Positions 45,201 through 55,262 of a stretch of 64,000 bases of DNA are shown one piece after another. How positions within the stretch are numbered: position 1 is the first letter of the stretch; each line of letters begins with the position of its first letter. Location: the NCBI GenBank assembly GCA_016839165.1, contig CP069300.1, forward strand, positions 6,706,001 to 6,770,000, in the 5' to 3' direction. Under the pieces are notes generated by a model that was not told the origin of the DNA, did not search any database, and saw nothing but the letters and a program-made list of their open reading frames with translations. This stretch comes from Bradyrhizobium sp. PSBB068 (GTDB lineage: Bacteria > Pseudomonadota > Alphaproteobacteria > Rhizobiales > Xanthobacteraceae). Made by a program: the position numbers and the translations under genes.

Positions 45201-46813
45201 GGCCGCGCCACCGAGAACTGCATGCGCTGCGGGGTCCGCGCCTCAGCCTCGCGGCAGATCGAAAGCACCTCCGACAGCACCGTCCGCGTATCGCGCGGAT
45301 CGATCACACCGTCGTCGAGCACGCGGGCGCTGGTCGAGAACACGTCCATTTGGCTGTCGAACACACCGGTGATCTGCGCCTTCATGGCGTCCAGCTTCTC
45401 CTTTTCGATCGGCTTGCCGCGCCGCGCGGCCGCCGCCTCCGTGACGATCGCCATGGTTTCGGCGGCCTGCTCACCGCCCATCACGGCGGTCTTTGCATTC
45501 GGCCAGGAGAAGCAGAACCGCGGATGGAAGCCGCGGCCGCACATGCCGTAATTGCCGGCGCCGAACGAGGCGCCGCAATACAGCGTGATCTGCGGCACCG
45601 TTGCCGAGGTTACCGCCTGGATCATCTTGGAGCCGTGCTTGATCATGCCGGCCTCCTCGTAGGCGCGGCCGACCATGTAGCCGGTGGTGTTGTTCATGTA
45701 GAGGATCGGTGTGCGCGACTGGCAGCAGGCCTGGATGAAATGCGTCGCCTTGTTGGCTCCGGGCACATCAAGCGGGCCGTTGTTGGTGATGATGCCGATC
45801 GCTTGGCCCTGGATGCGGGCATGACCGCAGACCGTGGCAGGTCCGTAATTGGCACCGAACTCGGTGAAATCGGAATCATCGATGAAGCGCGCGATCGCCT
45901 GGCGCATGTCGACGGGTCGTTTGTGATCCATCGGCATGATGCCGAGCAATTCCTCGGCGTCGTAGCGCGGCGGCTTGAACGCGGCAGGTTCTGGGCTCGG
46001 CCGGTCCCATGGCAGCTTGGCCATGATCTCGCGCGCGATGCGCAGCGCATCGCGGTCGTCCTCGGCTAGATAATCGCCAAGTCCCGAGACTTGGGTGTGC
46101 ATCTCGGCGCCGCCGAGTTCTTCCTCGGTCGCAATCTCTCCGGTGGCGGCCTTGAGCAAAGGCGGTCCGGCAAGGAACGCGCGGGTGCGGCCACGCACCA
46201 TCACGATGTAGTCGGAGAGCCCGGTCTGGTAGGCACCGCCCGCGGTCGAGGAGCCGTGAGTCACGGTGACGACGGGCAGCCCGGCCGCCGACAGTCGCGC
46301 CAGATTGCGGAAAATGTTGCCGCCGCGGACGAAATCCTCCACGCGGTAGCGCAGCAGGTTGGCGCCGGCGCTTTCGACCAGCTGCACATAGGGCAGCTTG
46401 TTCTCCAGCGCGAGCTCCTGCACCCGCAGCGTCTTGTCGAGACCGTAAGGTTGCAGCGCGCCGGCGTCGATGCCGGCATCATTGGCGCTGACCATGCAGC
46501 GGATGCCGGAGACGAAGCCGATGCCGGCGACCAGTCCGCCGCCGGGCACGCTCCTGTCGGCATCAGCCACATCGAACATGTAGCCGGCGAGCGTCGACAA
46601 TTCGAGGAAGGGCGAGCCGGGATCGAGCACCAGCGCGACGCGCTCGCGCGGCAGCAGCTGGCCTCGCTTGTGGAAGCGATCCTTGGCGGCGGCGGAGGCC
46701 GTGCGCGTGCGCTCCTCCAGCCCGCGCATCCGTGCGATCAGCGCCAGCATGCCGTCGCGATTGCCCTGGAATGTGTTGCTGCTGGTGGAAATCGTGTTCT
46801 CGATGATGGCCAC
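45197..46813 (-). CDS. Acyl-CoA carboxylase beta subunit (carboxyltransferase, MCC/GCC type)
   Basis: A 538-residue carboxyltransferase with a GTG start that overlaps the preceding ligase stop by one base (TAGTG). Two crotonase-like halves: SANDAGIDAGALQPYG and THGSSTAGGAYQTGLSDYI in the first; GASFGAGNYGMCGRGFHPRF and AVMGGEQAAETMAIV in the second. The GNYGMCGR segment is the hallmark of methylcrotonyl- and geranyl-CoA carboxylase beta subunits and differs from propionyl-CoA ones. It should carboxylate the gamma methyl of a 3-methyl-2-enoyl-CoA, in leucine/isovalerate or acyclic terpenoid breakdown. Normal partner genes (enoyl hydratase, HMG-CoA lyase) are not in this window. Confidence 0.92.
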   Translation of the reverse strand: MAIIENTISTSSNTFQGNRDGMLALIARMRGLEERTRTASAAAKDRFHKRGQLLPRERVALVLDPGSPFLELSTLAGYMFDVADADRSVPGGGLVAGIGFVSGIRCMVSANDAGIDAGALQPYGLDKTLRVQELALENKLPYVQLVESAGANLLRYRVEDFVRGGNIFRNLARLSAAGLPVVTVTHGSSTAGGAYQTGLSDYIVMVRGRTRAFLAGPPLLKAATGEIATEEELGGAEMHTQVSGLGDYLAEDDRDALRIAREIMAKLPWDRPSPEPAAFKPPRYDAEELLGIMPMDHKRPVDMRQAIARFIDDSDFTEFGANYGPATVCGHARIQGQAIGIITNNGPLDVPGANKATHFIQACCQSRTPILYMNNTTGYMVGRAYEEAGMIKHGSKMIQAVTSATVPQITLYCGASFGAGNYGMCGRGFHPRFCFSWPNAKTAVMGGEQAAETMAIVTEAAAARRGKPIEKEKLDAMKAQITGVFDSQMDVFSTSARVLDDGVIDPRDTRTVLSEVLSICREAEARTPQRMQFSVARP

Positions 46814-48411
46814 TAGGCGCGCTCCACAAAATGCCCGCTATACTGCTGCCGCAGTTCGACCTTGCGCAGCTTGCCGGTCGCGGTCATCGGCATCTCCTCC
46901 AGGATACGCACCAGCTTCGGCACCTGGAAGCCGCCGAGATGCTTTCGGCAATGCGCCTCGATACCGGCCTCGTCGGCGACCGCACCGGGCTTCAGCTTGA
47001 CGAAGGCTGAGACCGCCTCGCCCCATTGCGGATGCGGCAGCCCGACCACGGCTGCGTTCTGCACGGCGGGGTGCGCGAGCAACGTCTCCTCGATCTTGAC
47101 GGAGGCGACGTTCTCGCCGCCCGACTTGATCATGTCCTTCTTGCGATCGAGGAACAGCACCTCGCCATTGGCATCGATCAGGGCAACATCGCCGGTATGA
47201 TGCCAGCCAAACTTGCGTGCCTCCTCGGTCGACTTCGGGTCCTTGTAGTAGCCCATCATCACGTTGGGGCCGCGATGCACCAGCTCGCCGATCTCGCCGC
47301 GCGGCAACAGATTGCCGTTGTCGTCCATGATCGCGGTCTCGTTGACAACAAGCGACTCGCCCCAGTAATTGCCGAACCGGTCGAGCTGCACCTCCGGCCG
47401 CGACATCGTCGTCGCCGGATACATCTCGGTCTGGCCGCTGGTCAGCACGAAATTCGGACAGAGGTCGGCGATGGCACGCTCGAGCAGCGGCTTGCCCATC
47501 GGCGCCATGGTGTAGATGCAGCAGCGCAGGACCGACAAATCGTATTCGCGCCGGCGCGGATGATCGAGGATCGCCTGGTACATCAAGGATAGGCCGACGA
47601 ACACCGTGAGCCTGTCGCGGACGATCGCCTCCATGCAGACCACCGGATCGAAGCCGCGCATCAGCGCCATGCGACCGCCGACCGAGAGATAACTCAGCAG
47701 CAGCACATGGCCGGCGCAATGGAACAACGGAAACTGCCCGGTGATCCCGTCATGACGCGACAGCTGCATCTCGATGCAGTTGCTCATCACGGCCATGACC
47801 ACGGCAAGGTGACAATGCATCGCGCCCTTTGGCCGCGACGTCGTGCCTGACGTGTAGATGATCATGGCGAGATCGCGGTCATTGATCTCGATCTCCGGCT
47901 CGATGTCGGACTGCCCTTCCAGCAGGCCGTTGAATTCCTGCAGTCCGGTCTTGCCCGCGTTGCCAGCCAGGTCGACCGCGATCATCTCCATGCCGCGCGC
48001 CTCCAGCGCGGCGCGCCGGTCGGCCTGGGCATGGAGGTTGTCGTCGATGATGGCAAAGCGGACTTCGGCATGGCCGAGGATGTAGTCCATGTCCGCCGGG
48101 CCGAGCATGGTGTTGATCGGCACCCAGACCAGGCCGGCGCGGTGGATGCCGAACAGCGCTTTGACGAACTCGACGGAGTTGTTGCAGATCGTCGAGATCT
48201 TCTCACCCGGCTTCAATCCACGCTGCACCAGATGGTTGGCGAAGCGATTGGCGTCGCGTTCGAGCTCGGTGAAGGTGACCTGTCTGCCGCCATCGGTCAG
48301 CGCGACGCGATCCGGAAACCGCCGCGCGGCGCGCTTCAGCAGATCGCCGATCGCGACCCGCCCGATGCGGCCTGGGCCCGTGACGCCGCCGGTTGCTGCG
48401 AGATTGTCCAT
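46813..48411 (-). CDS. AMP-dependent acyl-CoA synthetase in carboxylase operon
   Basis: A 532-residue ANL ligase. ATG 48411 follows AAGGAGCAAGG; the open frame upstream to 48522 is inside a family B repeat and is excluded. The P-loop IIYTSGTTSRPKGAMHCH is at about residues 185-202, the A5 motif TSGQTEMYPAT near 322, the hinge GEVLFLDRKKDMIKSGGENV near 420-440, and the C-terminal Lys in PMTATGKLRKVEL. It would activate the operon's substrate acid to its CoA thioester before dehydrogenation or carboxylation. Its stop overlaps the GTG start of the carboxyltransferase by one base, so the two are translationally coupled. Confidence 0.93.
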   Translation of the reverse strand: MDNLAATGGVTGPGRIGRVAIGDLLKRAARRFPDRVALTDGGRQVTFTELERDANRFANHLVQRGLKPGEKISTICNNSVEFVKALFGIHRAGLVWVPINTMLGPADMDYILGHAEVRFAIIDDNLHAQADRRAALEARGMEMIAVDLAGNAGKTGLQEFNGLLEGQSDIEPEIEINDRDLAMIIYTSGTTSRPKGAMHCHLAVVMAVMSNCIEMQLSRHDGITGQFPLFHCAGHVLLLSYLSVGGRMALMRGFDPVVCMEAIVRDRLTVFVGLSLMYQAILDHPRRREYDLSVLRCCIYTMAPMGKPLLERAIADLCPNFVLTSGQTEMYPATTMSRPEVQLDRFGNYWGESLVVNETAIMDDNGNLLPRGEIGELVHRGPNVMMGYYKDPKSTEEARKFGWHHTGDVALIDANGEVLFLDRKKDMIKSGGENVASVKIEETLLAHPAVQNAAVVGLPHPQWGEAVSAFVKLKPGAVADEAGIEAHCRKHLGGFQVPKLVRILEEMPMTATGKLRKVELRQQYSGHFVERA

Positions 48412-48430
48412 GCCTTGCTCCTTGCTCGCT

Positions 48431-48555
48431 GTCATTCCGGGGCAGCCCGAAGGGCTGAGCCCGGAATCCATGGCGCCAAAGGACGTGCGGCCTGATGGAT
48501 TCCCCGATGCGCAATTGCGCATCTGAGTTTCACGCTCCGCGCGCCCCGGAATGAC
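48431..48555. repeat. Family B palindromic repeat pair with internal insertion
   Basis: Starts GTCATTCCGGGGCAGCCC and ends GCGCCCCGGAATGAC. The middle contains ATGCGCAATTGCGCAT, an extra perfect palindrome not found in the other family B copies. It lies within the presumed operon, between the BKACE stop and the ligase start. Confidence 0.8.
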
Positions 48556-48556
48556 G

Positions 48557-49423
48557 TCAGTGCCTGACCCCGAAAATCTGCCGCGCCTCCGCCGGGCTCG
48601 CGATCTCGCGGCCGGCGCGGCGGGCGCAGGCGGCGAGCCCTTCGACGAGCTGTCCGTTCGACGTCACCTTGGTGCCGTCGCCGAGATAGAACGTATCTTC
48701 CAGCCCGCTGCGCAGATGGCCGCCGAGATCGGCGGCGCGCTGGTGCAGCGGCCAGATCTCGGCGCGGCCGATCGCGGTGACCTGCCAATGCGCCTCCGGC
48801 GCCTTCAGCTTCAGGAGGATCGGCAACAGCTCCGGATCGGCCGGCATACCCGAGGCGACCCCCATGACGAAATTGTATTCGAGCGGGCCGGAATACATCC
48901 CGGTCTGCCGGTACATGCCGACGCAGCGCACGATACCGACGTCGAAGCATTCGAATTCCGGGATGGTGCCGGCCGTCTTCATCACGTCGAGATAATCCTG
49001 CACCTTCTCGACCGCGTTATCGAACATCATCGGCGGCCAGGCCCAGGTGTTGTCGGCCTTGACCTTCAGATAATTCAGCGAGCCGGCGTTGCAGGCGGCG
49101 ATCTCCGGCTTGGTCTCGCGCACGCAGTCGAGCGCACCCTGATAATTCGGACCCGAGGTGCCGGTGGTGTGGTTGATGATCACGCCGGGGCAGGCCTCGC
49201 GGATCGCCTGCTGGATTTCCTTGCTGACGCCGACGTCCCAGGACGGCAGATGGCCCTTGTTCGGCTCCTGCTGACGCAGATGAATGTGCATGATGCTGGC
49301 ACCGGCGTTGAACGCGGCCTTGGCCTCGCGCGCCATCTGCTCCGGCGTCACCGGGACATTGTGCTGCTTCGGGTCGGTAAGCACGCCGTTCAGCGCGCAG
49401 GTGATGACGGCCTTGTCGCTCAT
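48557..49423 (-). CDS. beta-keto acid cleavage enzyme (BKACE, formerly DUF849)
   Basis: A 288-residue TIM-barrel enzyme. ATG 49423 gives the standard N-terminus (VITCALNG); longer starts at 49471 or further upstream are possible but lack family homology. The zinc-binding HxH is IMHIHLR (His 46, His 48), and NHTTGTSG and YNFVMGV (residues about 180-186) are typical of the family. BKACEs condense a beta-keto acid with acetyl-CoA and release acetoacetate plus the shortened acyl-CoA; the lysine-fermentation member cleaves 3-keto-5-aminohexanoate. In this operon it precedes an acyl-CoA ligase and a carboxylase, so it may finish the breakdown of the same compound. The substrate is undetermined. Confidence 0.92.
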   Translation of the reverse strand: MSDKAVITCALNGVLTDPKQHNVPVTPEQMAREAKAAFNAGASIMHIHLRQQEPNKGHLPSWDVGVSKEIQQAIREACPGVIINHTTGTSGPNYQGALDCVRETKPEIAACNAGSLNYLKVKADNTWAWPPMMFDNAVEKVQDYLDVMKTAGTIPEFECFDVGIVRCVGMYRQTGMYSGPLEYNFVMGVASGMPADPELLPILLKLKAPEAHWQVTAIGRAEIWPLHQRAADLGGHLRSGLEDTFYLGDGTKVTSNGQLVEGLAACARRAGREIASPAEARQIFGVRH

Positions 49424-49636
49424 GGGTCTCTTGTCCGCTTTGCAGTGCACGTGCGCTGCTGATTTTCCCATGATGAGAAATTTGCCGACCGGCCATCTTG
49501 CGTTGACTGGCTGTGTCGATGCGCTCACGACACAATCCGCCATCAGCCGGTTAACACAAGACGCCACGCCCACGTGACGCGTAGCCTTGCTGCAAAGCAA
49601 AGCGGCGCAACAAGCCGGCATCACGGGGAGAACGAC

Positions 49637-50860
49637 ATGGTCTCGATCAACCGGCGCACCTGGCTGACCGGCGCGGCAGGTGCGGGACTTGCCGCAGTCG
49701 GAGGTCTCAAACCTTCGTTCGCCGAAGACATGCCCGGCGTCACCGCGACCGAGATCAGGATCGGCAGCACCACTTCACTCAGCGGCCCGGTGTCGGCGCT
49801 CGGCGTGCAGGCGCGCTGCCAGGAAGCTTATTTCAAGATGCTGAACGAACAGGGCGGCATCGCCGGCCGGCAGATCAAGTACATCTATTACGATGACGCG
49901 TTCAATCCGGCGAAGACGGTCGAGCAGGTGCGCCGCCTGATCGAGAGCGACAATGTCGCCTTCCTGTTCAACATGCTCGGCACCGCGCCGAATTCGTCGG
50001 TCGTCAAATACATCAACGCCGCCAGGGTGCCGCATCTGTTCCTGTCGGTAAACGGCGACAAATGGGGCGACTACAAGACCTATCCCTGGACCATGGGCTT
50101 TGCGCCAAGCGCGCGGACCGAGGCACAGGTGTTCGTCAAATATGCGCTGAGCCAGCACAAGGACGCGAAATTCGCGGTCCTCTACCAGAACGACGATCTC
50201 GGCAAGGATTTCGTTGCCGGCGCAAGGGACGTGCTCGGCGAGCGGTTCGCGACGTCGGCCGTCGTGGCCTCGCACGAGGTCACCGATCCGACCATCGATT
50301 CCCAGATCGTCGCGCTGCGCGGCGCCAATCCCGACGTGCTGATCTCGGGCACCACGGCAAAGTTCTGCGCGCAGTCGATCCGCAAGATCTATGAGCTCGG
50401 CTGGAAGCCGATGCATTTCATCGCCAGCGGCGCGGCATCGATCTCCTCGACCATTGCGCCCGTCGGCCTCGACAAGTCGCAGGGCACGATCTCGTCGGCT
50501 TATGTGAAGGACGTCGCCGATCCGGCCTGGGCCAATGATCCCGGCGTGAAGGATTTCCTCGCCTTCATGGCGAAGTACTTTCCCGACGGCAACCCGAAGG
50601 AGGGCTACAGTCTCTACGCCTACACGGTGGCGCAGGTGCTCAAGATCGTGCTCGAGCAGTGCAAGGGCAACTTCAGCCGCGACAACATCATGGCGCAGGC
50701 GAACAATCTTAGAGATGTCGAAGTGCCGACGCTGTTGCCCGGCATCAAGGTCAACACCAGCCCGACCAATCATCACCCGCTGCAGCAGCTGCAGCTGCAA
50801 CGGATCGAAGGGCCCGGCTGGCTGCGGTTCGGCGAGGTGATCCAGGGCGCGAATTTGTAA
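49637..50860 (+). CDS. ABC substrate-binding protein, branched-chain amino acid type (paralogue A)
   Basis: A 407-residue periplasmic protein. ATG 49637 has GGGGAG six bases upstream. The N-terminus NRRTWLTGAAGAGLAAVGG looks like a twin-arginine or Sec signal. The mature part begins EIRIGSTTSLSGPVSALG (Peripla_BP_6 fold) and contains YYDDAFNPAKTVEQVRRLIE and FPWTMGF-like (YPWTMGF) segments. Divergent from the BKACE gene, with a 213-base shared control region. No Liv permeases are adjacent. It is a clear paralogue of the protein at 56925. The location suggests that it captures the substrate of the catabolic cluster. Confidence 0.92.
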   Translation: MVSINRRTWLTGAAGAGLAAVGGLKPSFAEDMPGVTATEIRIGSTTSLSGPVSALGVQARCQEAYFKMLNEQGGIAGRQIKYIYYDDAFNPAKTVEQVRRLIESDNVAFLFNMLGTAPNSSVVKYINAARVPHLFLSVNGDKWGDYKTYPWTMGFAPSARTEAQVFVKYALSQHKDAKFAVLYQNDDLGKDFVAGARDVLGERFATSAVVASHEVTDPTIDSQIVALRGANPDVLISGTTAKFCAQSIRKIYELGWKPMHFIASGAASISSTIAPVGLDKSQGTISSAYVKDVADPAWANDPGVKDFLAFMAKYFPDGNPKEGYSLYAYTVAQVLKIVLEQCKGNFSRDNIMAQANNLRDVEVPTLLPGIKVNTSPTNHHPLQQLQLQRIEGPGWLRFGEVIQGANL

Positions 50861-50878
50861 GGGTAGAAAATCCCAGGT

Positions 50879-50996
50879 GTCGTCCCGGCGAAAGCCGGGA
50901 CCCATACCGCGTGATCTATCGATGGATCGGGATGGCAGACACCTGTCGAACCGACAGGCTATGGTGGTTATGGGTCCCGGCCTTCGCCGGGACGAC
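50879..50996. repeat. Family A palindromic repeat pair
   Basis: Inverted copies at about 50879-50908 and 50966-50996 (CCCGGCGAAAGCCGGG and CCCGGCCTTCGCCGGG). Sits between the convergent ends of the binding-protein and AraC genes. Between the arms is a further short hairpin, ACCTGTCGAACCGACAGGCT. Confidence 0.85.
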
Positions 50997-51003
50997 AGCG
51001 GAG

Positions 51004-51828
51004 CTACGTCAGCGCGCGCTCCTGCCCCGTCCGGTAGATCGCAAGATCACGCGAGCCGGAGAAGATCGCGCGCGGCTTTAAGCCATAGAAGCGGCGGATC
51101 GAGTGGCTGAAATGGGTACTGTCCGGATAGCCGATATCCTGCGCGAGATGCGCGAGGTTGATGTCCTGGTTGGCGAAATGCAGCAGATGCCGCGCCCGCT
51201 TCCAGGCGCGGAAGGAACGGAACGAGATCCCGGTCTCCTCCTTGAACAGATGCAGGAAGCGCGACGGCGAAAGCCCGGCCTCGGCGGCGCAGCCTGCCGC
51301 AGTCACCGGCTCGCCGGAGAACTGCCCGATGCGGCCGATCGCGCGCACGACGCGCGGATCGAGCACGCGCTGCGGCAGCGCGTCACCGAAGCACATGGTG
51401 TCGAACTCGGCATTGGCGATCGCGTCGCGATGCTGCATCTCGCCGAGCGTGGCATAGGCGTTGCGAATCCGGTTCGCAAACAAATGAGAATCGGGTCCCT
51501 GCAGGCGGCGGGCGACGGCTTCGAGCGTACCGTCAGGCACGCTTTCCGGCTCGATCGCGACGCAGATCGCCGAACGATATTCGCTGGTGATGGTGTGGCG
51601 GAGGTTCGGCATCGTCACCGCGAGTTCGCCGTGGGATTCACGGCCCTCGCTGGTCGACAGATGCAAGCCATCGCGGATCGCGACATAGACATGGAATGCG
51701 CCGGGACAGCGTTCACGCGGGCGGCCGAGCAGCCCGGCATAGAACACCCGTTCCGGCGTAATCAGCATCCGGTGGCCGGACTGCTGCTGGCCGGATTTCT
51801 GGCACTTCGCGTCCACGATCGCGTCCAT
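51004..51828 (-). CDS. AraC-family transcriptional regulator
   Basis: A 274-residue regulator. ATG 51828 has GAGGAGG seven bases upstream. The C-terminal 100 residues are a double helix-turn-helix: GCAAEAGLSPSRFLHLFKEETGISFRSF (in pieces, about 180-208) and LAHLAQDIGYPDSTHFSHSIRRFYGLKP (about 228-255), the usual AraC pattern with the second helix preceding 'FYGLKP'. The N-terminal half is a ligand-sensing part of unknown type. It is followed downstream by the repeat pair and lies within the acyl-CoA gene region, so it is the obvious candidate regulator of the binding protein and degradative genes; the inducer is probably the pathway acid or its CoA ester. Confidence 0.9.
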   Translation of the reverse strand: MDAIVDAKCQKSGQQQSGHRMLITPERVFYAGLLGRPRERCPGAFHVYVAIRDGLHLSTSEGRESHGELAVTMPNLRHTITSEYRSAICVAIEPESVPDGTLEAVARRLQGPDSHLFANRIRNAYATLGEMQHRDAIANAEFDTMCFGDALPQRVLDPRVVRAIGRIGQFSGEPVTAAGCAAEAGLSPSRFLHLFKEETGISFRSFRAWKRARHLLHFANQDINLAHLAQDIGYPDSTHFSHSIRRFYGLKPRAIFSGSRDLAIYRTGQERALT

Positions 51829-51944
51829 GGCGGTTCCTCCTCGCGCGGCTCTTGGGGCCGCTGCGGCCGAACCACCATAGCGCAAATTGGCGGCCTGTCA
51901 CCGACGCGCTGGATCAATTCCCGGACACATCGACGCTGGCGCGG

Positions 51945-52600
51945 TCAAGGCCGCGCCCGCGGCGCAACATTCTGTTCCTGCCCGGCTTTCTGCTCCGATG
52001 CCACCGCGCGCTTGTAACCGTCGCGCTGCTGCAGCCGCGCCCAATAGGCCGCGACATTCGGCCCGAAATCCTTGGCAAGGCCGATATTGCTGGCAAGCCG
52101 GAGCGCATAACCATTGGCGATGTCGGCGGCCGTGAAGCGTTCCGCGCAGAGGAATTCAGACTTGGCGGCGGCGGCTTCCACTGCACGCAGGCGGCCCAGG
52201 AACCATTTTGCATAGTCACCCGAAACCTGCGGGTTGCGCCGCTCTTCCGGCTCGAGCTGGCTGTAGCGGAGCACCAATGTCTGCGGAAAGGTCAGCGTTG
52301 CATCGGAAAAATACATCCAGTTCAGGAACGCGCCATAGGCCGGCTCGTCGATGCCCACGATCAGCGGCGTCGGGCCATGTTTGGTGCCGAGATAATGACA
52401 GATGCCGGAGGACTCCGTCATCCTGGTCTCGCCATCGACCATGAACGGGATGGTGCCGAGCGGATTGATGCCGAGATATTCCTTGGCGAACACCCGCGGC
52501 GGGAACGGCAGCATCTTCAGCTCATAGGGCAGCCCGAGCTCCTCCAGCATCCACAGCGGGCGGAACGAGCGCGCGGCGTCGCAGTGATAGAGCGTGATCA

Positions 52601-52601
<1 letters not shown>
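51945..52601 (-). CDS. Glutathione S-transferase family protein
   Basis: A 218-residue protein whose ATG overlaps the upstream acyl-CoA dehydrogenase stop by one base (TGATG). N-terminal thioredoxin-like domain ITLYHCDAARSFRPLWML (Ser/Cys-containing loop at about residues 7-12), the cis-Pro GTIPFM (about 49-54) and ESSGICHYL, the glutathione-contacting motif 'ESxxI'. The C-terminal helical domain has the conserved FTAADIANGYAL cap. Translational coupling to a dehydrogenase hints at a role in an electrophilic intermediate's disposal or isomerisation, such as a maleylacetoacetate-isomerase-like step, but this is speculation. Confidence 0.9.
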
Positions 52602-53767
<1,166 letters not shown>

Positions 53768-53786
53768 GGTCGTTGTCCATCCTTTC

Positions 53787-53890
53787 GTCATTCCGGGGCG
53801 GCCGCGAAGCGGACGAGCCCGGAATCCATTTCACATCGAATCTGTGGCCTGATGGATTCCGGACTCGCGCTACGCGCGCCCCGGAATGAC
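53787..53890. repeat. Family B palindromic repeat pair
   Basis: Begins GTCATTCCGGGGC, ends GCCCCGGAATGAC, with nested CCCGGAATCCAT / ATGGATTCC arms. It sits between two consecutive dehydrogenase genes on the same strand, so it may be within a transcript. Confidence 0.85.
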
Positions 53891-53910
53891 GGTGGTTGAG
53901 TGAGAGGCAT

Positions 53911-55047
53911 TCACAGCCCCATCTGCCTCGACGCGAGATCCTTCATGATCTCCTCGGTGCCGCCGCCGATGGCGTTGACCTTGACCTCGCGGTAGATACG
54001 CTCGACCTTGATGCCGCGCATGAAGCCGGCGCCGCCGAAGATCTGCACCGCCTCGGAAGCGCAGTGCGCCATGGTCTGCGTGGCCTGGTTCTTCATCATG
54101 CAGATCTCGGCGACCGGGCTTTCGCCCTGGCCGAGCCGCCACGCCAGCATTTCCAGCATCGCCTGCGAAACCGCGACCTTCTGCGCCATGTCGACGATCT
54201 TGTGCCGGATGACTTGATGTTGCGCGATCGGCTTGCCGAAGGTCTTGCGCTCCTTGGCATAGGCGATCGCTTCGTCGAGGCAGACCCGCGCATACGCCGT
54301 GCAGCTTGCCGCCATGCCCATGCGCTCGCTGTTGAAGTTGTACATGATCTGCTTGAAGCCCTGGCCCTCCTCGCCGATCAGGTTCTCGACCGGCACGCGG
54401 CACTCGTCGAAATGAAGCGTCGCGGTGTCCGATGCCCACCAGCCCATCTTCTTCAGTTTCGTACGGGAGAGGCCCGGCGTATTGCCCTCGATCAAGAGCA
54501 GGCTGACGCCGCCGGGGCCCTCGCCGCCGGTACGGACCGCGACCGTCAGATAGTCGGCGCGCATGCCCGAGGTGATGAAGGTCTTCTCGCCGGAAACAAC
54601 ATAATGGTCGCCGTCGCGCCGCGCCCTGGTGCGCAGGCTCGCGACATCGGAGCCGCCGCCCGGCTCGGTGATCGCAAGCGCCGAGATCTTCCTGCCGGCG
54701 AGCACCTCCGGCAGCACCCGCGCCTTTACCTCGGGGCGGGCGGCGCGGGCGATCGGAGGCGAGCCGATGGTGTGGCTCATCAGGCTCGCGGAGACGCCGC
54801 CGGCGCCGGCGCGTGCCAACTCCTGCGAGGCCACGATCTTCATGAACTGGTCGGCGGCGGTCCCGCCATATTCCTCGGGAAAACCGAGCCCGAGCAGCCC
54901 GATCTCGGATGCCTTGGCGTACAGCTCCCGCGGAAACTCGCCCTCCTCATCCCATTGATGGGCAAAAGGCTCGATTTCCCTGGCCACAAAGCGCCGCATC
55001 ACCTCGCGAAAGGCCTCATGCTCGCCGGTGTAGAACGGGTTTGCCAT
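53911..55047 (-). CDS. Acyl-CoA dehydrogenase 2 (IVD/LCAD-type active site)
   Basis: A 378-residue FAD enzyme. ATG 55047 has GGAG about eight bases upstream; the long upstream extension is not protein-like. Landmarks: ALAITEPGGGSDVASLRT (about residues 123-140), TFITSG (about 156-161), FHDE-like VPVENLIGEEGQGF. Catalytic Glu by analogy with isovaleryl-CoA dehydrogenase is Glu 241 in NSERMG; the YEG position is Gly (IGGGTEEIM). Divergent with the next ligase gene across 215 bases. Two different IVD/LCAD-type enzymes near an MCC/GCC-like carboxylase suggest two dehydrogenation steps on a branched substrate. Confidence 0.92.
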   Translation of the reverse strand: MANPFYTGEHEAFREVMRRFVAREIEPFAHQWDEEGEFPRELYAKASEIGLLGLGFPEEYGGTAADQFMKIVASQELARAGAGGVSASLMSHTIGSPPIARAARPEVKARVLPEVLAGRKISALAITEPGGGSDVASLRTRARRDGDHYVVSGEKTFITSGMRADYLTVAVRTGGEGPGGVSLLLIEGNTPGLSRTKLKKMGWWASDTATLHFDECRVPVENLIGEEGQGFKQIMYNFNSERMGMAASCTAYARVCLDEAIAYAKERKTFGKPIAQHQVIRHKIVDMAQKVAVSQAMLEMLAWRLGQGESPVAEICMMKNQATQTMAHCASEAVQIFGGAGFMRGIKVERIYREVKVNAIGGGTEEIMKDLASRQMGL

Positions 55048-55262
55048 CCGCGTGCTCCGTTGATTCCCGGGCTCAGACGATGTCCGGATTTTTCCCTGTT
55101 CACTTGCGTCGAGTGGCTGTCCGGGGGAGCGGGTTTCCATCTGGCCGCCCCCAGCCACTAAACGCAAGACAGTATCCCGATAGCCCCCCTCCACTGCCAA
55201 TCTGTGGCATCAATCGAGCCAGGAACAGGCGGCGCAAGACTGCCGTTCCGGAGGAGGGACAC

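Noticed and set aside
48412..48522. N-terminal extension of the ligase of the carboxylase operon
   Set aside because: It lies in a family B repeat and its residues read as repeat translation. ATG 48411 has AAGGAG.
54909..55262. N-terminal extension of the ligase that starts at 55263
   Set aside because: The stretch is antisense of the dehydrogenase start and lacks homology. GTG 55263 has a strong GGAGGAGGG site.
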